NCBI GenBank assembly: GCA_946186665.1
Contig: CAMHOE010000011.1
Span: 1-63,154, forward strand
Length of the DNA stretch: 63,154 bases
Source: an uncultured Clostridia bacterium
GTDB lineage: Bacteria; Bacillota; Clostridia; Oscillospirales; Acutalibacteraceae
Direction of reading: 5' to 3'
Part shown: positions 17,189 to 26,302 of the stretch, one piece after another
Position numbering within the stretch: position 1 is the stretch's first letter
Layout: each line of letters opens with the position of its first letter
The notes under the pieces: generated by a model
What the model saw: the letters and a program-made list of their open reading frames with translations, nothing else
What the model was told of the DNA's origin: nothing
Database searches by the model: none
Made by a program: the position numbers and the translations under genes

Positions 17189-20100
17189 TCAGATAAGAAC
17201 AAAGCTGGATCCTCTTGTAAGTGTGCCGTCAAATGTCAGGGGCTTTTCAAGGATCTGGTCATACGGAGTGAAGATACCATGATCAAATGTGAATATCTCC
17301 CATACGCCGCCGTTAGTCTCTGCCGGAGGTGCATCAAAGACATACATCAGTCTGTCATTGTTGTAAACTTCAACCTTTGCTCCACTGGTAGCCCATGTTC
17401 CTTCGCCGGCATACCAGTAAATGAAGAACTCATAGCATCCATCGGTCTCTGCTGTAAATGTTGTTGTTTCCGGTCCTACGCCGTCAGTATCATCTACATC
17501 AAGATTTGCAACTTTGTTTCCATCAGCGTCATAAGCGTTCTTGTCTGAATAGTAAACATGGTAGTCCGACGCATTGCTCTGGTTCGTGCCGATAAGATGT
17601 GAGTCTATATCGCGGGGATTTTCGTTCCATGTCAATACAACACGGAAGTTATTGCTGAACTCCATTGTCGGAGAAATACTTGCATTTACATTTGCGGTGG
17701 TCTTGCCGCCGATAACTGTAATGTTGAAGTATCCCTTGGAATAGCCTTCCTTGGACATTTCTACTGTGTAGGAACCAGAAGCAAGTGCAAGTCTGTACTT
17801 ACCGGTTTCTGCATTGGTCGTGTAGGTCTTTACAACTGTACCTCTTCTCTGGTTCCAGCCGTTGTAGATCTTCAGAGTAACTCCGCCTACCGGCTGACCG
17901 GTAGTAGCGCTTGTGATAGTACCTGTAACAACGCCTCTGCCTTCAGCAACAACAGGAACTGTTACCTCAGTTGTCTTATTTCTTGTTACGGAAACATTGG
18001 ACTCAAATGTCTTGTATCCGGGGATTGTTACAACAAGCTTATAAGTGCCTGTGTATACGTCTTTCTGGAGAGTTGTGCCGAGAGTTGTTGTGCCAATGAC
18101 CACAGAAGTATTCGGAACGTCTGACTTAAATCTTGTCAGTTCAGCAGTAACGCTGACATCCTCAGTAAAGGGGTTGCCTTCTGAGTCAACGAAGCTGAGG
18201 GAAACGTTTCCTCTTTCGTCATAGATCTCTTCTGTATCGAATGCCAGTCTGATCATAGCCATTTCGCTGTCGGAAAGGCTAAGAAGCTTGCCCGCCTGAA
18301 CTACCTTGCGTCTTACTGTCAGGAAGTTTGACTTTGAATTCCATGAACCTACTTCCATGGATTTGTACCAAAGCTTTGCAAGAGTATCCTTTGACATTCC
18401 GTAGCTTTCCATAAGGTATGCTGCATGATAAAGCATAGAGGAGTCTCTGTGTGCTACTCTGCTTATCTTTGCGTGATAAAGCTTGTAATCCTCTGAAGAC
18501 CTGTCTTTGTTTGCATATTCCTCATCTGTTATGTAAGTATAAGGATCGAGGAAGGTCTCATCATTGATAGTAACAGGAGCATCATAAGCAGCAGGATCAG
18601 AAGCGTCTCTGAGGATCTCGCGGTCCTCTGCCATTTCCCAGTCGCCCTCTATCAGGCAGCCGAAGATATCTGCATAGCCCTCGTTTATAGCGCCGCGATA
18701 ATCTCTGTTGTAGTGCATATCACCCATAATATTCTCAACAACACTGTGGGTATACTCATGGCCTGCAACATCCAGACAAGCCGCATATGTATTCAGAGAT
18801 GAATAAGCTGAGGAGTTGTCATAGAAAAAGATCTTTTCCTTGCTTCCGTTCCATGCAGCATTGTTTGTATTTGCCTTGCTGTGAACAACCACTTCAAGGT
18901 CATGGCCGTACTTAGCAGCAAAATCCCAGCCGAGATTTGTCTTGTACCAGTCCTTGACCGTAAGCATATTTGTATATGCGGAAACGGCTGTCCTGTCACT
19001 CCATGCGTTGACATCAGAGCTGTACTTCTCTGTTCTTGCGCCTGCGCCGGTCTGAATAAGGCTTACCTTGTTTACCTCATCCTCCATATAGTAGATGCCT
19101 GAAGCAGTATCCAGTGAAACAGGGAATTTCACATAGACTTTCTGCTCATTCTTAGCTTTACCCTTAGTACTGTAACCGTCGATCTCACTTACGATATCTG
19201 CTACAGAACCGTCAGCTGCCTTTACGAATACAGTAAGCTCAGAGTAATCGCCTTCACTGTCGTTGCCGCCTGCTGTTATCATGTATGTAAGAACAGGAGC
19301 GCTTTCATAATCGTTTGAAGCATAGATAACTGTACTCTTTGAGAGCACTTCAAACTCGCTGTCGAAATAGGTCTTTACAGTTTCTACAGCTGCATCCTCT
19401 TCAACGCCGACAGTAAGGTCAACGCCGCTGAGAGTTGAAGCGGAAACTATATCGGAATCGAAGGACTGTGTAACGCCTTCTGCATCAGCTGCTACAACCA
19501 CGATGTGGTCATATACCTGATATCCGCTATATACCTGATTGAACTTGAATATCTTACCGTACTCATCAGAGCTTGAGTAAAGAAGCTCCAGCTCTTCAAA
19601 GGGGTTAGTAAAGCCTGCGATAGTTCTTATTCCGAAAATTGCAGTCAGTGCATCCTCAGAATTCTTTACAGCAGTTTCGCTGAATTTACCGCTGATAGAT
19701 ACTACACGGGTTCTTTCGCTGTTGTACTCTATCTCTGCTTCTTCTTCGCCGTTCATATTCTGTATATCGATAACAGAATAGTCACGTGTGGAAACAGTTG
19801 TTGTTTCTGCGATAACAGTCAGGTAGAATTCCTTTGTTGCTTCTGTATCGCCTACCTTAGCAACAGCTGTCATTACTACCTCTGCGTTTTCGTCCTGAGG
19901 TCTTGTCACCTTACCGTCAGCAGAGATGATCTCAGGTGCGCTGCTGCTCCATGAAAGCTCTACACCTGCTGAGCTTTCGGGGAGTGTGATATCTCTTGTA
20001 ACGTTTTCTGCGCTGTCACCGGATGCGTATCCGATAACGATGCTTTCAACGGCAGCTTCTGCTGCAAGAGCATCCGGATCATCCTTTATCCAAAGCGCAT

Positions 20101-21724
20101 AAAGGGTGATATCCTCTGTTACTACGTCCTCGTCAAAAAGGAATACTGTTTCAAATTCGGGATCCATATACCAGCCTACAAAGATGTAGCCTTCTTTTTC
20201 GGGATTTTCCGGAGCAGAGATCGTTGAGCCTTTTTCAACTACAACATCAGCTATCTCGCTGCCGCCGTCGGTATCAAAGGATACTGTGCAATACTCATCC
20301 TTTTCTCCGTCAGGAACAAAGTCATAGTTTATCTCAGCTGCAAGTCTTACATCCTTGCCGTTTACATCAACGATAAGCTCGGTCGTAAAGGACTTAAGAT
20401 CCGGATCCTCAGCTGCGCTTGTTCTGTTCAGAACGAGAACAGATGAACCGCCGACTATTGATACTGTAAGAACAACAGACAGGAGCTTCTTGCCCTTCTT
20501 GCTCTTTACGCATACAACTGTCAGGAATGCGGAGCCAAGTACTATCATAGTTACAACAACAGGAAGCATTGCGTTGTCGCCTGTTTTGATAACGCCGTCA
20601 CTTGTAACGGTGCTGACGCTGCTGACAGTGCTTACCTTGCCGGGCTGGCTTACAAGGCTTGCCTGACTTGCCTGACTTGTCTCACTGGGAACACTTACAG
20701 TGCTTACTGTGCTTGTCTCGCCGGGTACGCTTACATCAGGCTTGCTTGAATCCTCAGGCACGCTCACACCGGGCTTGCTTGATTCTTCGGGCTTGCTTGA
20801 GTCCTCAGGCTTGCTGTCTGTACTATCATCACTTTCATCGCTCACATCTGAGCTTTCTTCGCTTGTCTCGCTTACAGGTACAAGAACAACAGTATCTGAA
20901 ATTGTTGTGCCTGCATCAAGAGTAAAGGAACCTGACTCAGTACTTATTCCGCCCTTGACCTCATAACCATCCGGAACGAGGTTTTTCACTGAATCAATAT
21001 AGATTGCTTCATCGTTAGTATTGGTTATAGTAAATGTAGCCTCGATTTCCTCGTCCTCAGCGTAGCTTGCCTTATCAGCAGAAATTTCTACTCTGACGCC
21101 GTCCTGTTCGTTAACTGAAGAAACAGTGCCGATCTCAGGTTCAGTACCTGTTTTAGGATACTCGATAGTCTCACCGTTTCTTATGCAGGTATATGTCACA
21201 GGCCATACCTGCCATGCATCATAATCACCCTCGGGGATCTCGTCCTGCTCAACAACTGTTGTTGTGTCAAGCTTTACGTTGATAACGATAGAATCGCCGA
21301 CATCAGCCTCAACAGCACAGTTCGTCTGGCTGTTCCATGTGCGTACATAATCAGGCTCATAATCGCCCCACGCGTTTGTCCAATCGCCGTTTGTACGAAC
21401 CTTGAAGCAAATTGCAGGCCCGGTAATATCGGTTCTCGGAATCTGAGCGCCCAGACCATCGTCCCTTGTAGCCGTTGTCAGCATATCTTCAGTTACGCTG
21501 TCAATTTCAATAGTACCTTCCCAGACACCATCGTGCTCAGTCATGGGGATATCTTCATCGCCGTCACTGCCCCAGTTACAGAAGGAACCGGTAATGCCGA
21601 CTGTTTCGCCAACGATACCATCGCTGCTGACGGTCGCGCTTACGCTGACTGACGAAGCCGCCGCCATTGCTGTGATCATTGCCGCTGCAATAGCCACAGT
21701 TGAAAACTTTTTCAGGATCTTCAC
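17189..21724 (-). CDS. Multidomain surface M4 (thermolysin-type) metallopeptidase
   Basis: A 1511-residue exported protein. The GTG at 21724 is preferred because GAGGAG lies 9 bases upstream; an ATG at 21733 abuts it. Order: signal peptide; X25/starch-binding-like module (GITGSFCNWG...FKVRTNGDWTNAWGDYE); Ser/Pro/Glu linker; an internal anchor-like segment (IKTGDNAMLPVVVTM, helix, KSKKGKK) followed at once by a second hydrophobic helix; InlB B-repeat (GWYMDPEF...ITLYALW); Big-type Ig domain; FTP-like propeptide; M4 catalytic domain with HEYTH near residue 988 and NEGYAD about 25 residues later; two carboxypeptidase-regulatory-like beta repeats; and a C-terminal YfaP/DUF2135-like domain. Zinc ligands are intact, so it is probably active. 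Its N-terminus is closely paralogous to the 22251 protein upstream. Confidence 0.88.
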   Translation of the reverse strand: MKILKKFSTVAIAAAMITAMAAASSVSVSATVSSDGIVGETVGITGSFCNWGSDGDEDIPMTEHDGVWEGTIEIDSVTEDMLTTATRDDGLGAQIPRTDITGPAICFKVRTNGDWTNAWGDYEPDYVRTWNSQTNCAVEADVGDSIVINVKLDTTTVVEQDEIPEGDYDAWQVWPVTYTCIRNGETIEYPKTGTEPEIGTVSSVNEQDGVRVEISADKASYAEDEEIEATFTITNTNDEAIYIDSVKNLVPDGYEVKGGISTESGSFTLDAGTTISDTVVLVPVSETSEESSDVSDESDDSTDSKPEDSSKPEESSKPGVSVPEDSSKPDVSVPGETSTVSTVSVPSETSQASQASLVSQPGKVSTVSSVSTVTSDGVIKTGDNAMLPVVVTMIVLGSAFLTVVCVKSKKGKKLLSVVLTVSIVGGSSVLVLNRTSAAEDPDLKSFTTELIVDVNGKDVRLAAEINYDFVPDGEKDEYCTVSFDTDGGSEIADVVVEKGSTISAPENPEKEGYIFVGWYMDPEFETVFLFDEDVVTEDITLYALWIKDDPDALAAEAAVESIVIGYASGDSAENVTRDITLPESSAGVELSWSSSAPEIISADGKVTRPQDENAEVVMTAVAKVGDTEATKEFYLTVIAETTTVSTRDYSVIDIQNMNGEEEAEIEYNSERTRVVSISGKFSETAVKNSEDALTAIFGIRTIAGFTNPFEELELLYSSSDEYGKIFKFNQVYSGYQVYDHIVVVAADAEGVTQSFDSDIVSASTLSGVDLTVGVEEDAAVETVKTYFDSEFEVLSKSTVIYASNDYESAPVLTYMITAGGNDSEGDYSELTVFVKAADGSVADIVSEIDGYSTKGKAKNEQKVYVKFPVSLDTASGIYYMEDEVNKVSLIQTGAGARTEKYSSDVNAWSDRTAVSAYTNMLTVKDWYKTNLGWDFAAKYGHDLEVVVHSKANTNNAAWNGSKEKIFFYDNSSAYSSLNTYAACLDVAGHEYTHSVVENIMGDMHYNRDYRGAINEGYADIFGCLIEGDWEMAEDREILRDASDPAAYDAPVTINDETFLDPYTYITDEEYANKDRSSEDYKLYHAKISRVAHRDSSMLYHAAYLMESYGMSKDTLAKLWYKSMEVGSWNSKSNFLTVRRKVVQAGKLLSLSDSEMAMIRLAFDTEEIYDERGNVSLSFVDSEGNPFTEDVSVTAELTRFKSDVPNTSVVIGTTTLGTTLQKDVYTGTYKLVVTIPGYKTFESNVSVTRNKTTEVTVPVVAEGRGVVTGTITSATTGQPVGGVTLKIYNGWNQRRGTVVKTYTTNAETGKYRLALASGSYTVEMSKEGYSKGYFNITVIGGKTTANVNASISPTMEFSNNFRVVLTWNENPRDIDSHLIGTNQSNASDYHVYYSDKNAYDADGNKVANLDVDDTDGVGPETTTFTAETDGCYEFFIYWYAGEGTWATSGAKVEVYNNDRLMYVFDAPPAETNGGVWEIFTFDHGIFTPYDQILEKPLTFDGTLTRGSSFVLI

Positions 21725-22198
21725 AAATAACATCTCCTCTTCTAAAAATTCTCCTGCCGCAGATAAAACGCCCCAGCCTTCGGATAACAACCGTATCCAT
21801 TGGATCAGCATTTCGTCATCGGCTGATCTTCGCTGTATTCCATAAATACAGCTGTTTTACTCATATCTTGCCTGATACCACCTGCTTTCAGAATAAACCA
21901 TCTCAAAACTCAGGCACCGCCCGACAGAATACATGGTTAAAAACCGTTTATCCTGACTTATCAGAAGCACCTTATGCTTATACACAAAGGCTCCGGCAAT
22001 ATTTAATAAACGGCTTTTTACACAAAATCTGCTCTGTAAGCCACGAGCGATCACCCAAAAAATTTCTGATTAGTCCATCAAATTTTTATACAAATACAAT
22101 ATACCATAATATTCCATACAATTCAATGTGCATTTTAAATAAAATTGATAGTTTTAACGATTTTTTATAAAAATATTTTTCTTGAAGAACCACAAAAA
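21725..22198. other. Gap between the two surface-protein genes
   Basis: An AT-rich leader and promoter region of the M4 gene. I see the GAGGAG site at its edge but no promoter, RNA gene or ORF that I would defend. Confidence 0.5.
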
Positions 22199-22222
22199 AG
22201 CCGCCTGCAAGTGCAGACGGCT
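22199..22222 (-). terminator. Terminator after 22251 gene
   Basis: AGCCGCCTGC pairs with GCAGACGGCT (one mismatch). The minus-strand transcript then runs into a T-rich tail. Confidence 0.8.
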
Positions 22223-22250
22223 CAAAAAGTTAGTTTTTAATTACAGCGGA

Positions 22251-23114
22251 TTAGTCCTTAGAAGAAGCCTTCTTTGTCATAACTACAGCAGCGCCGAGTG
22301 AAGCGATAACTACAGCTACGAGAGCAGCAGCAGATGTTGCGTCACCTGTAGAAACTGTTGTTGTATCCTCTGTTGTAGAAGCAGGTGTTGCTGTTGATGT
22401 TGCAGCTGTTGATGTAGCAGCTGTTGATGTAGCAGCTGTTGATGTTGCAGCTGAAGACTCAGCAGCAGTTGAGGACTCTGTAGCCTCTGTTGAAGCCTCT
22501 TCAGATGACTCCTCAGTTGAAGCCTCTTCAGATGACTCCTCTTCAGATGACTCCTCAGCAGGAGCTTCTGTCTTCTGTACTTCATAAGTTACAGGCCATA
22601 CCTGCCATGAATCAGCATCGCCAGCAGGGATCTCAGTACCAGAAACAACTGTTGTTGTGTCGAGCTTAACTGTGATGGTGAGAGAATCACCAACGTTAGC
22701 CTCTACAGCGCAGTCTGTCTGGCTGTTCCATGTACGATCATAAGCTGACTCATAATCGCCCCAGCTGTTTGTCCAGTCGCCGTTTGTACGAACCTTAAAT
22801 GTGATAGCCTTGCCGCTGATATCATCTCTCGGAACCTTAGCGCCTGTACCGTCATCTGTCATAGCGTCACCGAGCATACCCTCAGTTACGCTGTCGATAA
22901 CGATAGTGCCTTCCCAAACGCCGCCGTTGTTGGTCATGGGAACATCAGCATCGCCGTCGTTGCCCCAGTTGCAGAAAGAACCTGTGATACCAACAGTTTC
23001 GCCGTCGATACCGTCCTTAGAAACAGTTGCGCTTGCGCTGAGAGCTGCAGTAGCAGCGATAGATGTAACCATAGCAGCTGCAATAGCTATGCCAAGAACT
23101 TTTGACTTTCTCAT
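22251..23114 (-). CDS. Cell-surface protein with X25/starch-binding-like module
   Basis: A 287-residue exported protein: signal peptide (VLGIAIAAAMVTSIAATAALSASA), then one beta module (about 33-185) with GITGSFCNWGNDGDADVPM, GVWEGTIVIDSV and FKVRTNGDWTNSWGDYE. These resemble the X25/SusE-like starch-binding fold. A Glu/Ser then Ala/Thr/Ser linker follows, then VSTGDATSAAALVAVVIASLGAAVVMTKKA, a TGD plus helix plus KK tail resembling a non-canonical sortase signal or plain membrane anchor. Glycan binding is inferred. It is closely paralogous to the N-terminus of the downstream M4 peptidase. AGGAGG lies before the ATG. Confidence 0.82.
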   Translation of the reverse strand: MRKSKVLGIAIAAAMVTSIAATAALSASATVSKDGIDGETVGITGSFCNWGNDGDADVPMTNNGGVWEGTIVIDSVTEGMLGDAMTDDGTGAKVPRDDISGKAITFKVRTNGDWTNSWGDYESAYDRTWNSQTDCAVEANVGDSLTITVKLDTTTVVSGTEIPAGDADSWQVWPVTYEVQKTEAPAEESSEEESSEEASTEESSEEASTEATESSTAAESSAATSTAATSTAATSTAATSTATPASTTEDTTTVSTGDATSAAALVAVVIASLGAAVVMTKKASSKD

Positions 23115-23174
23115 TGTAGTATTTCCTCCTAAAATTTAAATTTAATTGAACCCTTTTAAGGTTTCATTAACTGT

Positions 23175-23203
23175 ATTATACTATGTTTTATTTTAAAAAT
23201 CAA
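23175..23203 (-). promoter_or_regulatory. Promoter of the 22251 gene
   Basis: On the minus strand, TTGATT (23203-23198), 17-base spacer, TATAAT (23180-23175), about 60 bases before the start. Further upstream to 23511 is AT-rich DNA in which I see no feature. Confidence 0.75.
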
Positions 23204-23511
23204 GCCATTTTGACGGATTTTATTCTGCGAAAACAAAGCCACTGAAACATCGGATTATCATTGTGAATAATATTTTTAATTTCTCGATTATGTAAGTTTT
23301 TCGCTCGTAAATTTTTAGTTATAATAAATAAATTACAAAGTTGTAATTATATATTTTCACTAATGGGAAATATTGCGGCACCAACACTTTGTAGATTTTA
23401 ACAACAATTCATCAGATATCCAGAGAATTATTTGTGATATCCTACAATTTTTCATCCTGTACGCTGATACTATAAAGTCCGCTGTTCAGGAAAAGGTTAC
23501 AATTGCAAAAA

Positions 23512-23536
23512 AACAGACAGCCCGAAAGCTGTCTGT
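23512..23536 (-). terminator. Terminator after 23556 gene
   Basis: ACAGACAGC pairs with GCTGTCTGT around a CCGAAA loop, followed on the minus strand by a run of seven T. Confidence 0.85.
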
Positions 23537-23555
23537 AGTTAGTGTACTGGCAGAT

Positions 23556-23828
23556 TTAAAAACCTGAGGCATTATCAAACCCTCCGCATTGTGACAGTTC
23601 AATGATCAAATGAGCGTTGTTTTCAATAATGGTCTGAAACTTTTTGATCTCATTATCATTAAAACCAAATACATCAGCCCATTCATACTTTGGCAAGTAA
23701 CAGCTTGCAAAGTGAAAGCCGTCCTTTTCGTCGGGTTTTTCAATATAAACTCTGACCTTATTATCATCAAGCATTTCAGAATGCACTATCTCAGTGCCAT
23801 CATCAAGTGTAAGATAAGGATACATCAT
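23556..23828 (-). CDS. Small acidic hypothetical protein
   Basis: About 90 residues from ATG 23828 (MMYPYLTLDDGTEIVHSEM...), preferred because AGAGAGGTG lies 6 bases upstream; the longer reading lacks a ribosome site. Soluble, with aromatic residues and a LPKYEWADVFGFNDNEIKKFQTII segment. No family recognised; small size and composition are like many orphan or immunity-type proteins, but nothing adjacent supports a toxin pair. Confidence 0.65.
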   Translation of the reverse strand: MMYPYLTLDDGTEIVHSEMLDDNKVRVYIEKPDEKDGFHFASCYLPKYEWADVFGFNDNEIKKFQTIIENNAHLIIELSQCGGFDNASGF

Positions 23829-23955
23829 ACAGAACACCTCTCTTAAAAATGCGTCGGCTTTTTTCAACTATAAGCTATAAACTCGGTCACAAATCAGATT
23901 CTTAACATTCATAGTATTATTAAACCCTGACCCAGAAACAGATCAAAAGAGAATA

Positions 23956-23987
23956 AGTGTCCATAACTCAATTCCGCTATGGACACT
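23956..23987 (-). terminator. Terminator after tRNA-Leu(UAA)
   Basis: AGTGTCCATA pairs with TATGGACACT just 3' of the tRNA on the minus strand. Confidence 0.75.
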
Positions 23988-23993
23988 CACTGC

Positions 23994-24077
23994 TGCCGGT
24001 AACCGGACTTGAACCGGTACGGATGTTACTCCGAGGGATTTTAAGTCCCTTGCGTCTGCCTATTTCGCCATACCGGC
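23994..24077 (-). tRNA. tRNA-Leu, anticodon UAA
   Basis: An 84-base class II tRNA. GCCGGTA acceptor pairs with TACCGGC, discriminator A; anticodon arm GGGACTTAAAATCCC with UAA; long variable arm; T arm ending GGTTCAAGTCC. CCA is not encoded. Confidence 0.95.
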
Positions 24078-24175
24078 GGATATTCAACAGGTTAATCATA
24101 TCATATTTATCAATAAATAGCAAGCATATAACAAAAATTTTTTCTCTGTACATCAATTATTCTCAAACGCAAAAC

Positions 24176-24220
24176 AACATATGTCTGCCGCAGGTATGTG
24201 ACCCACGACAGACATATGTT
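24176..24220 (-). terminator. Terminator after 24234 gene
   Basis: AACATATGTCTG pairs perfectly with CAGACATATGTT. The minus-strand transcript then enters a TTGTTTTG tract. Confidence 0.75.
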
Positions 24221-24233
24221 TTGGGTAAAGTAA

Positions 24234-25202
24234 TCAATTGTTAGCTTGGGTACTGATACGTCCGAAATGCTGACATGAAATACCATAGATCTCTACAATA
24301 TTTGAAAGGCACGCGGCAATACCTAAAACGCAGAGAATAATTCCCAAAGCTGTCAATTGCATGGATAATCCATAAAAGATCACAACTAAATTTACAACAG
24401 AGTTCAACGCTATAATAAGCGCCCCGTTTCTTACAGCAACATTTATTACAACTCCTACTGCTGCCGAACCCACCATTATCCAGAGCAAGACAGATTCCTG
24501 AAAAAGCGAAGTGCCTGTAAGCATTAAAAGACCTATTACCGCGATCGCACCGTAAATATAAACATTCATTATCCAGAGATTTTTTCCTGTACGTCGGATA
24601 TCGTTATTATCATAGCTCAGATAGTCTGCCTGATATATTCCTACTGTAAGCACTATGTAATTTACCATGGTCAGCGCAGCTAAAACAATCACAAATACAG
24701 TTCCGAAGATATAATGCCAACTGCTGCTTAGTATTACCCATGATCCGGAAACAACAGATATAACACCTATAATCATTTTATAAATACTCTTTATTTCAAG
24801 GATATGCGAAGCTATAATTGGTGCTACAGCAGGAACTACAAGCAACACTATTAGCTGAAAATATTCCACAAGAGTATTGGCAGTAAGCGGAAGCTTGTTC
24901 ATAAATATCGGTATCCAACCTCCCAGCACATACATAATTTTTGCACAGTTTACATATATTCCGGTTTTGCCGTATCCGTTTACCTTTTGTACAGAAGATA
25001 TAACTGAGCAGATCAGACCTATCACACCCAATGGAAGCATAACAATCAGATCATATCCTCTTAAGCTTGTATTCTGACTGTCATCCAAGGTAATACACAT
25101 AAGCATAAACGGCAGTAATACATCCACCAATCCAAGTACCGTGCCGATAACTCCAAGCATTTCGGCTTTCCATTCTTTCTCCCAGCTTTTTTGAGCATTC
25201 AT
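24234..25202 (-). CDS. Polytopic membrane protein of unknown function
   Basis: 322 residues with about nine hydrophobic helices and short loops, starting MNAQKSWEKEWKAEMLGVIGTVLGLVDVLLPFMLM. No transporter or enzyme motif is recognised. AAGGAGGAG lies before the ATG. It is divergent from an XRE regulator at 25389, 186 bases away, which suggests but does not prove control by that regulator. Confidence 0.78.
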   Translation of the reverse strand: MNAQKSWEKEWKAEMLGVIGTVLGLVDVLLPFMLMCITLDDSQNTSLRGYDLIVMLPLGVIGLICSVISSVQKVNGYGKTGIYVNCAKIMYVLGGWIPIFMNKLPLTANTLVEYFQLIVLLVVPAVAPIIASHILEIKSIYKMIIGVISVVSGSWVILSSSWHYIFGTVFVIVLAALTMVNYIVLTVGIYQADYLSYDNNDIRRTGKNLWIMNVYIYGAIAVIGLLMLTGTSLFQESVLLWIMVGSAAVGVVINVAVRNGALIIALNSVVNLVVIFYGLSMQLTALGIILCVLGIAACLSNIVEIYGISCQHFGRISTQANN

Positions 25203-25388
25203 ACAAACTCCTCCTTAAATATTTTTCCGATCTCAAAGTGTATTGTGATATATGTTCAGGTTACACTAAACATAATAACCACATACATCGTTTTCTGTCC
25301 ACTATTACAACACCATAGTATTTTGTATTTGTCAAGCAATTTTGTACATTAGTATTGTAATTTTTGACCAAAAAGGGGTTTTACGACT

Positions 25389-25664
25389 ATGCTCAACGAA
25401 AGAATAAAACAGTTAAGAACTGAAAGAAATCTTACTCAGGTCGGGCTTGCAAAAGGACTTTCCGTTTCCAAACAGGCTGTCTCAAACTGGGAGAACGACA
25501 ATATCCAGCCATCTATTGATATGCTTGTAAAAATAGCGGATTATTTTTCTGTCAGCACGGATTATCTTTTAGGACGGGATAACCGCAGATATCTTGAAGT
25601 CACCGGCTTGACTGAAAGCAAAATATCACATCTACAGCAAATCATAGATGATATGCTTTCCTGA
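25389..25664 (+). CDS. XRE-family HTH regulator
   Basis: 91 residues. HTH at about residues 9-36 (RTERNLTQVGLAKGLSVSKQAVSNWE), followed by PSIDMLVKIADYFSVSTDYLLGRD, the standard Cro/C1 signature, and a short C-terminal helix. A weak promoter (TTGTCA - 18 - TATTGT) precedes it. Likely autoregulated and controlling the divergent membrane protein; no perfect operator palindrome was found. Confidence 0.9.
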   Translation: MLNERIKQLRTERNLTQVGLAKGLSVSKQAVSNWENDNIQPSIDMLVKIADYFSVSTDYLLGRDNRRYLEVTGLTESKISHLQQIIDDMLS

Positions 25665-25671
25665 GAGGTGC

Positions 25672-25977
25672 GTGACCGGCGGGTGACCCCGCTGGACGAC
25701 TTAGAACGCATCTACTTTCGTCTGAGCCGACCGCATCGTGCTCCATAGGGGCACTTTGGCTAATACTGTTCACGTCTGTAGTTATATTGTGGAATTAAAG
25801 TGCATTTTCGCACAGCGAAAATGCAATAATTCTATCCTCCAAAAGCAAACCGCTCATAAGCGCACCGTAAGGGGCGTGTTGAGCGGAGAAACGCGGACAG
25901 GAAAAGTATATGCCATACAGAACAGAGTGAGCGCAGCGAACGCAAACGCGAACACGTGTCCAGCGTCACGCTTGCGC
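25672..25977 (+). repeat. Mosaic intergenic repeat, copy C
   Basis: Non-coding. It holds GCGTGACCGGCGGGTGACC, GACGACTTAGAACGCATC, a GCATTTTCGCACAGCGAAAATGC hairpin, AAGCGCACCGTAAGGGGCGTGTTGAGCGGAGAAACGCGGACAGGAA (shared with copy F near 63.0 kb) and GAGTGAGCGCAGCGAACG. It ends at the -35 box of the ilvB promoter. Confidence 0.8.
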
Positions 25978-26006
25978 TTGACTTATCAGATAAAAAATTG
26001 TATTAT
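25978..26006 (+). promoter_or_regulatory. Promoter of ilvBN
   Basis: TTGACT (25978-25983), 17-base spacer, TATTAT (26001-26006). Transcription should start near 26013, just ahead of the T-box leader. Confidence 0.8.
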
Positions 26007-26012
26007 ATATAT

Positions 26013-26266
26013 GGAAAAGGCGAGGAACGGAAGAAGTAACCCTGTATACTGCTATACAGAGAGCCGCCGGTAGGTGTAAGACGGCAGCAGCACAGAGTGA
26101 AGTAGTCCGGGAGCTGTTCCGCTGAACTGCGTAAAAGTATGAAGTAAGCGGAAACGTGAGCCGAACGTTACATCGGTATATTGCTTTAATACTCAACGAA
26201 GAGTGGTACAGCGGAGTTTAGGCTTTTGAGCTTCGTCTCTTTGATACGGAAGAGATGAGGCTTTTT
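26013..26266 (+). promoter_or_regulatory. T-box leader, probably valine-specific, upstream of ilvB
   Basis: Stem I elements are visible: AAGTAA bulge near 26054, AGAGAGCCGCC, GGTAGGTGTAAG distal region, then GTGAAGTAGTCCGGGAGCTG, where the specifier loop should lie. The T-box core AGAGTGGTACAGCGG is at 26200-26214. A terminator follows at 26229-26262 (AGCTTCGTCTCTT/AAGAGATGAGGCT) with a T run. Uncharged cognate tRNA binding would favour antitermination and ilvBN expression. Candidate specifiers are GUA (26102-26104) or GUC (26105-26107); both are valine codons. The assignment is inferred by alignment to the family pattern from memory. Confidence 0.88.
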
Positions 26267-26302
26267 CATTTTATAAATAAACATATATGGAGGTTTTTTA
26301 TT

